In this document: piece by piece, positions 1-5,425 of the stretch | Numbering within the stretch: the stretch's first letter is position 1 | Layout of the letters: every line of letters begins with the position of its first letter | Assembly (NCBI GenBank): GCA_964394205.1 | Contig: CAYMVS010000080.1 | Coordinates: 1 to 7,735 of the forward strand | DNA: 7,735 bases | Source: HGM05190 sp964394205 | GTDB taxonomy: Bacteria > Bacteroidota > Bacteroidia > Bacteroidales > Muribaculaceae | Direction of reading: 5' to 3' | The notes under the pieces: model-generated | The model's input: the letters and a program-made list of their open reading frames with translations, nothing else | Database searches by the model: none | Told to the model about the DNA's origin: nothing | Translations under genes and position numbers: made by a program

Positions 1-60
1 CTTGTTTTTTTATCCTGCCGGTGTAGAAATCTCAGAATTTTTATCTAAATTTGCCGGGTA

Positions 61-603
61 ATGAAAAAGCTCGAGATGAAATCACCCTACAGGCAGGGGG
101 CTGAGGATGGCATAATCTTCGGCCTGTGGCTCGCCGCGATCGTTTTCGGCACAATTTTCTCGACCGCGGTGCCGGCGCTCTCGCTGCCGGTGCTGTTGAT
201 GATGTTGCTCGTGCCGGTGCTTATCTTTTTGCTGCAGAGACGCTATTATGTCGCCGAGCGGGGATTTGCCACAACGTCGGCCTTGTGGATGCAGGGGCTC
301 GTGATGAGCGGATGTGGAGCCCTGCTGGCTTTCGTGTCGGCCTACGTCTATATGAAGTGGGTCTCGCCGGGCTACCTCGACGAGGCCTACCGGCAGGGGA
401 TTGACTCGATGCTTGACTCGGGTGTGCCAGAACTTGTCAATTATGCAAAAGAGGTCGACAAAATGACCGGCGGCACCAACATCATCACGCCCCGCGACTT
501 TTGCATCGGCATGATTTGGACTACAATCCTTTGTGGCTCGATAGCCTCGCTCGTCTCGGGCTTTGTGGTCGGTCTGATTCCAATTAAAAAGAAAACAGTT
601 TAG
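61..603 (+). CDS. DUF4199-like four-helix inner membrane protein
   Basis: This is a 180-residue membrane protein with no recognisable catalytic motif. Four hydrophobic segments are visible at about residues 17-36, 40-59, 77-99 and 147-172. The polar stretch at about 101-145, between helices 3 and 4, is probably a loop. The C-terminus ends in KKK, which suggests a cytoplasmic tail. Length, topology and the basic tail fit the DUF4199 family common in Bacteroidota, whose function is unknown to me. The assignment rests on general resemblance and is not certain. The start at 61 is the first ATG. A second in-frame ATG at 76 would remove five residues and leave the SPYRQGAEDG segment near the N-terminus. 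A TAAATTTG box at 46-53 would start RNA almost on the first ATG, which slightly favours the second start. The next gene follows after 14 bases, so co-transcription is likely. Confidence 0.6.
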   Translation: MKKLEMKSPYRQGAEDGIIFGLWLAAIVFGTIFSTAVPALSLPVLLMMLLVPVLIFLLQRRYYVAERGFATTSALWMQGLVMSGCGALLAFVSAYVYMKWVSPGYLDEAYRQGIDSMLDSGVPELVNYAKEVDKMTGGTNIITPRDFCIGMIWTTILCGSIASLVSGFVVGLIPIKKKTV

Positions 604-617
604 TATAAGTCAAAGAA

Positions 618-1817
618 ATGTCAAAAGTTATCATCATTGGTTGTGGAGGAGTAGGCACCGTCGTTGCCCATAAATGTGCCCAACATCCCGAGGTGTTTGG
701 AGAGATTGTGATTGCCTCGCGAACATTAAGCAAATGTCAGGCCGTGGTCGATGCCATAGGTCGCCCCAACGTAAGCGCCGACCGTGTCGACGCCGACCAC
801 GTTGACCAGCTCGTCGAGCTTTTTAAGCGTCATCAGCCCGAGTTGGTGATAAACGTTGCCCTCCCTTATCAGGATCTCACCATCATGGATGCCTGTCTGG
901 AGTGTGGTGTCAACTATCTTGACACAGCCAACTACGAGCCCAAAGATGAGGCTCACTTTGAGTACTCTTGGCAGTGGGCCTATCGTGAGAAATTTGAGAA
1001 AGCCGGTCTGACAGCCATTTTGGGTTGTGGCTTTGACCCGGGCGTGACTGGCGTTTTCACAGCCTACGCCGCCAAGCACTACTTCAGCGAGATGCGCTAT
1101 CTCGACATTGTGGACTGCAATGCCGGCGACCATGGCAAGGCTTTCGCCACCAATTTCAATCCCGAGATCAACATACGCGAGATCACTCAGAATGGCCGCT
1201 ACTATCAGGAGGGCGAGTGGGTGGTAACCAAGCCGCTGGAGTATCACCGGTCGTTGAACTATCCTGAGATTGGGCCGCGTGACAGCTATCTGCTGTATCA
1301 CGAGGAGCTTGAGTCGCTTGTCAAGAATTTCCCCACCATCAAGCGCGCCCGCTTCTGGATGACTTTCGGCCAGGAATATCTCACCCACCTGCGCGTCATT
1401 CAAAACATCGGCATGGCCCGCATCGACGAGGTGGAATACAACGGCACCAAGATTGTGCCGCTGCAGTTCCTCAAGGCTGTGCTCCCCAACCCTCAGGATC
1501 TGGGCGAGAACTACCACGGGCAGACCTCCATCGGGTGTCGCATCTCGGGCCTCGACAAAGAGGGAAAACCGCTCACCTATTATATATATAACAACTGCAG
1601 CCACGAGGAGGCCTATCGCGAGACGGGGATGCAGGCGGTGAGCTACACCACGGGCGTTCCGGCAATGTGTGGTGCGATGATGTTCATCACCGGTCAGTGG
1701 CGCAAACCGGGTGTCTACAATGTCGAGGAGTTTAATCCCGACCCCTTCCTCGAGGCTGTGGCCGCCAACGGTCTCCCCTGGCACGAGGTCTTCAATGTCG
1801 ACCTCGAGATGGATTGA
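618..1817 (+). CDS. Saccharopine dehydrogenase family; probable carboxy(nor)spermidine dehydrogenase
   Basis: This 399-residue protein has an N-terminal Rossmann fold with the dinucleotide-binding motif GCGGVG at residues 8-13. A GCGFDPG motif at 136-142, typical of the LYS9-like saccharopine reductase fold, opens the substrate domain. Length and motifs match the Bacteroidota proteins annotated as carboxynorspermidine synthase. In known family members the enzyme reductively condenses aspartate semialdehyde with putrescine or diaminopropane using NADPH. A decarboxylase (CASDC, NspC) then makes spermidine or norspermidine. This is the usual spermidine route in gut Bacteroidales, in place of SAM-dependent SpeE. 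The partner decarboxylase is not in this window. Lysine-pathway saccharopine dehydrogenase is the main alternative and is less likely in this lineage. The ATG at 618 puts the nucleotide-binding motif at the expected distance from the N-terminus. No Shine-Dalgarno sequence is seen, as is usual for the group. Confidence 0.85.
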   Translation: MSKVIIIGCGGVGTVVAHKCAQHPEVFGEIVIASRTLSKCQAVVDAIGRPNVSADRVDADHVDQLVELFKRHQPELVINVALPYQDLTIMDACLECGVNYLDTANYEPKDEAHFEYSWQWAYREKFEKAGLTAILGCGFDPGVTGVFTAYAAKHYFSEMRYLDIVDCNAGDHGKAFATNFNPEINIREITQNGRYYQEGEWVVTKPLEYHRSLNYPEIGPRDSYLLYHEELESLVKNFPTIKRARFWMTFGQEYLTHLRVIQNIGMARIDEVEYNGTKIVPLQFLKAVLPNPQDLGENYHGQTSIGCRISGLDKEGKPLTYYIYNNCSHEEAYRETGMQAVSYTTGVPAMCGAMMFITGQWRKPGVYNVEEFNPDPFLEAVAANGLPWHEVFNVDLEMD

Positions 1818-1892
1818 CCGAGCGACTTTCGGCGAGAATCGGGTGGAAAATTGCTATATTTTAACAGTAAATTAAGTTAAAATGTGTAAAAT

Positions 1893-1903
1893 CCCCCCCC
1901 CCC
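1893..1903. repeat. 11-base poly-C homopolymer tract
   Basis: Eleven consecutive C bases lie in AT-rich intergenic DNA, ending 32 bases before the -33 element of the promoter at 1936-1967. Near-identical short words flank the tract: TGTGTAAAAT at 1883-1892 on the left and GTGTGAAAAT from 1904 on the right. Such a tract is prone to slippage during replication. It could also be miscounted in sequencing. It lies outside the promoter core, so any effect on expression would have to come through upstream binding or DNA shape. Confidence 0.9.
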
Positions 1904-1935
1904 GTGTGAAAATATGTTAATTTTGTTAATATTGT

Positions 1936-1967
1936 TTTGTCCAATTCGCCGATTGTCATTACATTTG
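1936..1967 (+). promoter_or_regulatory. Consensus Bacteroidota promoter P1
   Basis: TTTG at 1936-1939 and TACATTTG at 1960-1967 are separated by 20 bases. This is an exact fit to the TTTG-N19-21-TAnnTTTG pattern of the primary sigma factor in Bacteroides. Transcription should start near 1972-1975. The predicted RNA runs directly into the hairpin at 2015-2043, so most transcripts should be short unless termination is relieved. Confidence 0.8.
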
Positions 1968-1972
1968 TACGT

Positions 1973-2043
1973 GTGTTTTTCATAGTATTAGATTAAGATA
2001 AAGGTTTAAAAGGGAAAGAGATGTTGTGAAACATCTCTTTTTT
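1973..2043 (+). ncRNA. Predicted ~70-nt terminated leader RNA or small RNA
   Basis: The RNA is bounded by consensus promoter P1 upstream and a strong intrinsic terminator downstream. It would be about 70 nt, with an unstructured AU-rich 5' part (CATAGTATTAG from 1981, then AAGGTTTAAAAGGG) and an 11-bp 3' hairpin. I see no convincing open reading frame in it. From memory, similar leaders with CATAGTATTAG followed by an AAGGTT segment and a short terminator occur in several Bacteroidales genomes, but I cannot confirm this here. It may be a free small RNA or an attenuator for the gene at 2116. Both ends are inferred, so the 5' boundary is approximate. Confidence 0.5.
2015..2043 (+). terminator. 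Intrinsic terminator, perfect 11-bp hairpin plus U run
   Basis: AAAGAGATGTT at 2015-2025 pairs perfectly with AACATCTCTTT at 2030-2040 around a GTGA loop. Six T bases occupy 2038-2043. This is a textbook Rho-independent terminator. It would end the short P1 transcript and also stop read-through from the dehydrogenase gene that ends at 1817. Read on the minus strand it has an A-run arm but no convergent gene to serve. Confidence 0.85.
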
Positions 2044-2054
2044 GTTTACCTTTG
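2024..2054 (+). promoter_or_regulatory. Probable promoter P2 overlapping the terminator
   Basis: TACCTTTG at 2047-2054 matches the TAnnTTTG -7 element exactly. Exactly 20 bases upstream, TTG at 2024-2026 (preceded by G rather than T) gives a three-of-four match to the -33 element. The start of transcription would be near 2060, leaving a leader of about 55 nt before the ATG at 2116. P2 would let the three-gene operon be transcribed independently of P1, with its -33 element placed in the end of the terminator stem and its loop. Confidence 0.6.
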
Positions 2055-2115
2055 TTGACAGAATCCAACCTCTAACCACCGCGTTTCAATAGTTATAATT
2101 AACGAAAATTTGACC

Positions 2116-2784
2116 ATGGAAATCAGTTTCTCCAACAGAATAAAAGGTGCATGCCCCGATCTTGAGGTGCTCAAGGTCGAGGCTGTGATTGAAAACAGCC
2201 CCTCGGGCCGGGAGGTTGACAACCTCATTGCCGACACCGAGCGCTCCTTGCAGTCGCTGGCTTTGGGTGACATCAAGTTGCGCCCGGCCGTTGCCGCTAC
2301 CCGCGATGCCTACAAAAAGCTTGGCAAAGACCCTAACCGGTATCGTCCGGCGGCCGAGCAGCTGTGCCGGCGTGTGGTGCGCGGTCTCGGTCTGTACCGG
2401 GTCAATGCGGCGGTCGATGTGATAAATGTGCTCTCGCTCTGTTCGGGCTACTCGATCGGTGGATTTGATATGGACAAGATACAGGGCGATGTCATCACGC
2501 TTGGCGTCGGTCATGCCGGCGAGCCATACGAGGGGATAGGCCGTGGCGAGCTTAACATCGAGGGTTTGCCGGTGTTTCGTGACAATATCGGTGGCATAGG
2601 CACACCCACGAGCGACAATGAGCGAACAAAGCTGTCGCTCGACACGACACGCCTTTTGCTGACAATCAACATGTATGGCCCAGAGATGAGTGTCGACGAC
2701 ACTAAAGAGCTGACCTCAAAGCTGCTCACCGACTATCTCGGCGCCACCGATATAAAGTATTCACTTCACAAGGCAAGCTCATGA
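2116..2784 (+). CDS. Stand-alone PheRS-type B3/4 tRNA-binding domain protein
   Basis: This 222-residue protein consists mostly of the B3/4 domain found in the beta subunit of phenylalanyl-tRNA synthetase, where it hydrolyses mischarged Tyr-tRNA(Phe). Recognition rests on YKKLGKDPNRYRPAAEQL at residues 66-83, the segment from VNAAVDVIN to YSIGGFD at about 97-118, and the C-terminal TPTSDNERTKL at 163-173. No synthetase catalytic core, anticodon-binding domain or membrane segment is present. Freestanding B3/4 proteins are widespread. A trans-editing role on mischarged tRNA is the natural hypothesis, but I infer it from the fold. I chose the ATG at 2116 over an in-frame TTG two codons upstream at 2110. 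The stop overlaps the next start by four bases (ATGA), implying translational coupling. P2 is the likely promoter. Confidence 0.85.
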   Translation: MEISFSNRIKGACPDLEVLKVEAVIENSPSGREVDNLIADTERSLQSLALGDIKLRPAVAATRDAYKKLGKDPNRYRPAAEQLCRRVVRGLGLYRVNAAVDVINVLSLCSGYSIGGFDMDKIQGDVITLGVGHAGEPYEGIGRGELNIEGLPVFRDNIGGIGTPTSDNERTKLSLDTTRLLLTINMYGPEMSVDDTKELTSKLLTDYLGATDIKYSLHKASS

Positions 2785-3389
2785 AGGTGCTGAAAATGTA
2801 CAGCTCGAGCGTCAACGACCGTTATATCGACAAGGTGGTCGAGACGTTGAGAGAGGATGGCCTGATCATCTATCCGACCGACTCTTTTTATGCCTTGGGG
2901 TGTAACGCGCTCTCCAACCGGGCCATCGAGCAGGTGTGCCGCCTCAAGGGGGTCGATGCGCGTAAGGAGACGCTGTCGATTGTGTGCAGCGACCTGTCGA
3001 TGGCCTCCGGGTTCGGGCGTATCGACAACGCGGCTTATAAGTTCATGCGTCCCCTGTTGCCCGGTCCGTTCACCTTCATTCTCCCGTCGGCCACATCGTT
3101 GCCAAAAGTGTTCAAGGGGCGGCGCACGGTGGGTATCCGTGTGCCCGACAATGAGATAGCCCGTGCCATCACCCGGGCCTTGGGAAACCCGATACTTTCG
3201 ACCTCAATCACCACTCTCGATGGCGACGAGGTCATTGCCGACCCCATGGCCATCGCCGATCATTATGAACATTCCAACGTCGATATAATGATCGAGGCCG
3301 AGGAGGGGCAAAGCGTCGGCACGACTGTGGTCGATCTCACTGACAGTCATGACCCGCAGATTGTACGTCAGGGGCTTGGCGAGCTGTAG
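2781..3389 (+). CDS. YrdC/Sua5-fold protein, YciO-like (threonylcarbamoyl-AMP synthase family)
   Basis: This 202-residue protein is a single YrdC domain. Visible motifs are YPTDS at residues 31-35, RLKG at 54-57, LPGPFTFIL at 93-101, RVPDN at 120-124, LSTSI at 139-143, TTVVDLT at 181-187 and a terminal RQGLGEL. Enzymes of the TsaC/Sua5 branch make threonylcarbamoyl-AMP from threonine, bicarbonate and ATP for the t6A base at position 37 of ANN-reading tRNAs. The region after RLKG resembles E. coli YciO more than TsaC: it reads KGVDARKETLS, without the K-x-R-P...K-P-L-S pattern of TsaC. The LPGPFTFIL and LSTSI segments are also YciO-like. Catalysis of t6A precursor synthesis is therefore plausible but not assured. 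There is no Sua5 C-terminal domain. The start overlaps the upstream stop; an ATG five codons later (2796) is also possible. Confidence 0.85.
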   Translation: MKVLKMYSSSVNDRYIDKVVETLREDGLIIYPTDSFYALGCNALSNRAIEQVCRLKGVDARKETLSIVCSDLSMASGFGRIDNAAYKFMRPLLPGPFTFILPSATSLPKVFKGRRTVGIRVPDNEIARAITRALGNPILSTSITTLDGDEVIADPMAIADHYEHSNVDIMIEAEEGQSVGTTVVDLTDSHDPQIVRQGLGEL

Positions 3390-4271
3390 ATGGATGCCGG
3401 GGAGTTTAATGAGTGGCTGGGCAACCGTGTCGCCGTGCTCGATGGAGCTATGGGCACGATGTTGCAGCGACACGCCATGACCAAACCGGTTGGCAGTGCC
3501 GACCGGGTCAACGTTGACATGCTGTCTCTCACCTCGCCCGCGGTTGTCGGGTCGATCCATAAGGCCTACGTTGATGCCGGCGCCGATATCCTGACCACCA
3601 ATACTTTCAACTCACAGTCTATCTCTCAGCAACTATACGGCACCGACTCGTTGGTCGGCCGGATGAATATCACCTCGGCCGGTATCGCCCGACAGGTTGC
3701 CGATGGAGAGAGAGCCCGGCGCGTTCTCGTGGCCGGTTCGATAGGCCCTACCAACCGTCGGGCGGTAGATTTTGTCACTATGGTCCGGGCTTACAGCGGT
3801 CAGATGGAGGCGCTGATTGAGGGTGGGGTAGACCTGTTGCTGGTTGAAACGGCAGTCGATCCCTTCTCTTTGAAAGCCGCTCTTGAGGCCGCCCGACGTT
3901 TTGACATCGCCGTTATGGTCTCGGTGTTTCCTGACACGCGTCTTGGCCGGGTTGCCTGCCGGGCCCGTCTTAAGAAATTTGTTGATGAGGTTGCGCTGTG
4001 TCAAAACGTTGTGTCGATGGGCGTTAACTGTTTGTTTGACCCCGTGGCAATCGGCTCTCTTGTCGACATGATACATGAGCTGACGCTGCTGCCGGTGAGC
4101 GTGCATCCCAATGCCGGGCTTCCCGATACTGACGGGGTCTATCATGTCACGCCACGACAATTTGCCCGGTTGCTGACCCCTCTCATCGCTCGCCGGCGGG
4201 TGAGTATCGCCGGTGGCTGTTGCGGCACCACGCCGGCCCATATCGCCACCCTCGCCGCCACCCTCTCCTAA
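3390..4271 (+). CDS. Stand-alone homocysteine S-methyltransferase domain, MetH N-terminus type
   Basis: This 293-residue protein forms one Hcy-binding barrel. Visible elements are LDGAMGTMLQR at residues 17-27, ADILTTNTFNS at 65-75, AGSIGPTNR at 115-123, LLLVETAVDP at 149-158, GVNC at 211-214 and AGGCCGTTPAH at 274-284. C214, C277 and C278 are the three expected zinc ligands that activate the homocysteine thiolate. The sequence resembles the first domain of cobalamin-dependent MetH more than MHT/BHMT enzymes. Full MetH is about 1,200 residues, and the folate, cobalamin and activation domains are absent; the ORF ends cleanly at TAA. Where MetH carries GRTLSGQ, this protein has GRVACRA (residues 186-192). 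The methyl donor is therefore unknown: S-methylmethionine, a separate corrinoid protein or something else. The ATG follows the upstream TAG with no gap, indicating coupled translation. Confidence 0.85.
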   Translation: MDAGEFNEWLGNRVAVLDGAMGTMLQRHAMTKPVGSADRVNVDMLSLTSPAVVGSIHKAYVDAGADILTTNTFNSQSISQQLYGTDSLVGRMNITSAGIARQVADGERARRVLVAGSIGPTNRRAVDFVTMVRAYSGQMEALIEGGVDLLLVETAVDPFSLKAALEAARRFDIAVMVSVFPDTRLGRVACRARLKKFVDEVALCQNVVSMGVNCLFDPVAIGSLVDMIHELTLLPVSVHPNAGLPDTDGVYHVTPRQFARLLTPLIARRRVSIAGGCCGTTPAHIATLAATLS

Positions 4272-4301
4272 AACCGCAAGAATTGATTTTGGCGAAAATT
4301 T

Positions 4302-4333
4302 TTTGAGTTGCTGAATTATAATTGCTATATTTG
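4302..4333 (+). promoter_or_regulatory. Consensus Bacteroidota promoter for pfkA
   Basis: TTTG at 4302-4305 and TATATTTG at 4326-4333 are separated by 20 bases, an exact fit to the Bacteroidota primary promoter pattern. RNA should begin near 4339-4342. This rules out the more upstream in-frame TTG at 4322 as the pfkA start, because it would lie outside the transcript. The leader would be about 53 nt. Confidence 0.8.
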
Positions 4334-4352
4334 CATTATAAAAGGAAACTAT

Positions 4353-4378
4353 TGGCCGACGGCATGGACAGTCGGTCA
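4353..4378 (+). promoter_or_regulatory. Leader hairpin of pfkA with an in-frame ATG in its loop
   Basis: TGGCCGAC at 4353-4360 pairs with GTCGGTCA at 4371-4378. This gives 8 bp with one G-U pair around a 10-base loop, GGCATGGACA. No U run follows, so it is not a terminator. The loop carries an ATG at 4364 in frame with pfkA, and the hairpin ends 15 bases before the preferred start at 4394. It may tune translation or mRNA stability. No known riboswitch is recognised. Confidence 0.45.
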
Positions 4379-4393
4379 CAAAAATTATGCTAT

Positions 4394-5374
4394 ATGGCTG
4401 AAATAAAAACTATTGGTATTTTGACCTCGGGTGGCGATGCCCCCGGTATGAATGCTGCTATACGTGCGGTCACTCGCTCGGCTATTTACAGCGGTTTCAA
4501 GGTGAAAGGTATCTATCGCGGTTACCGTGGTATAATCACCGATGAAATAGTGGAGTTCAAGACACAGAATGTGTCAAACATCATCCAGCAGGGAGGAACA
4601 ATCCTCAAGACCGCCCGCTGCAAGGAGTTCACCACTCCCGAGGGGCGTCAGTTGGCCTATGACAACCTGCGTCGCCACGAGATAGACGCGCTTGTGGTGA
4701 TCGGTGGTGACGGTTCGCTCACCGGTGCCCGCATCTTTGCCAACGAGTTCAATTTCCCCATCATCGGCCTGCCCGGCACGATCGACAATGACCTTTACGG
4801 CACAGACTCCACCATTGGCTATGACACAGCGCTAAATACCATTATGGAGTGTGTCGACAAGATACGCGACACGGCCACGAGCCACGAGCGGCTGTTTTTC
4901 ATCGAGGTGATGGGCCGCGATGCCGGCTTCCTGGCTCTCAACGGCGCTATCGCCGCCGGTGCCGAGGCCGCCATCATCCCCGAGATTTCAACAGAGGTTG
5001 ACCAGTTGGCCGAGCTGATACAGAACGGATTCCGCAAGAGCAAAAACTCGTCGATAGTGCTCGTTGCCGAGAGTCCTGTCACAGGTGGAGCCATGGCTCT
5101 TGCCGAGCGTGTCAAGAATGAATATCCGGGCTATGACGTGCGTGTGTCAATCCTCGGTCACCTGCAGCGCGGCGGCTCGCCGACGGCCCACGACCGCATC
5201 CTGGCGTCTCGCATGGGCGCGGCTGCCATCGACGCTTTGCTCGACGATCAGCGCAACGTCATGATCGGTTTGTCTAACGATAAGATTGTCTATGTGCCCT
5301 TCTCAAAGGCCATCAAGAACGACAAGCCTATCAACAGAGACCTGCTCAGCACCCTGCGCCGCCTCTCCATCTAA
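4394..5374 (+). CDS. pfkA: ATP-dependent 6-phosphofructokinase
   Basis: This 326-residue protein has the standard length of bacterial PfkA. It phosphorylates fructose 6-phosphate to fructose 1,6-bisphosphate in glycolysis, in the cytoplasm, as a tetramer in known homologues. The motifs are TSGGDAPGMN at residues 11-20, GGDGS at 104-108 (nucleotide site), PGTIDND at 127-133 (catalytic aspartate region), MGRDAG at 173-178 and HLQRGGSP at 256-263. GGDGS rather than GGDD, and PGTIDND rather than PKTIDND, indicate use of ATP instead of pyrophosphate. I chose the ATG at 4394 because it places TSGGDAPG ten residues in, as in homologues. An in-frame ATG at 4364 would add ten residues, and a TTG at 4322 lies upstream of the predicted RNA start. 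It has its own consensus promoter. No convincing terminator follows. Confidence 0.95.
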   Translation: MAEIKTIGILTSGGDAPGMNAAIRAVTRSAIYSGFKVKGIYRGYRGIITDEIVEFKTQNVSNIIQQGGTILKTARCKEFTTPEGRQLAYDNLRRHEIDALVVIGGDGSLTGARIFANEFNFPIIGLPGTIDNDLYGTDSTIGYDTALNTIMECVDKIRDTATSHERLFFIEVMGRDAGFLALNGAIAAGAEAAIIPEISTEVDQLAELIQNGFRKSKNSSIVLVAESPVTGGAMALAERVKNEYPGYDVRVSILGHLQRGGSPTAHDRILASRMGAAAIDALLDDQRNVMIGLSNDKIVYVPFSKAIKNDKPINRDLLSTLRRLSI

Positions 5375-5425
5375 GCGTTAAACAACCGGTTTTTTCATTC
5401 TCCAATTTTAATCTGACAGAAAGTT

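Noticed and set aside
46..53. TAAATTTG, a match to the -7 element, upstream of the DUF4199 gene
   Set aside because: No TTTG or TTG lies 19-21 bases upstream, and transcription would begin on or next to the ATG at 61. It is kept only as a hint that the ATG at 76 may be used.
1578..1591. Short TA repeat inside the dehydrogenase gene
   Set aside because: It encodes a normal Tyr-Tyr-Ile-Tyr segment in frame and is too short to suggest a variable repeat.
726..1784. Long open frame (352 codons) on the minus strand opposite the dehydrogenase gene
   Set aside because: It lies wholly inside a gene with clear conserved motifs. Its translation shows no recognisable domain, and it follows from the GC-rich codon pattern of the + strand gene.
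1818..1832. CCGA...TCGG inverted repeat right after the dehydrogenase stop
   Set aside because: It is only a 4-bp stem with a 7-base loop and no T run. The hairpin at 2015-2043 is a far better terminator.
1855..1862. TATATTTT, a near match to a -7 element after the dehydrogenase gene
   Set aside because: The final G is missing and there is no -33 element at the right spacing.
4285..4304. ATTTT/AAAAT mini-hairpin followed by T bases after the homocysteine gene
   Set aside because: A five-pair all-AT stem is too weak to call a terminator, and it overlaps the -33 region of the pfkA promoter.
3633..4379. Minus-strand open frame (248 codons) covering the homocysteine gene end and the pfkA promoter
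   Set aside because: Its start would lie in the pfkA leader and it overlaps a consensus + strand promoter. The translation looks like compositional noise.
5386..5395. AACCGGTT followed by T bases after pfkA
   Set aside because: The palindrome has no loop, so it cannot form a terminator hairpin of useful stability.
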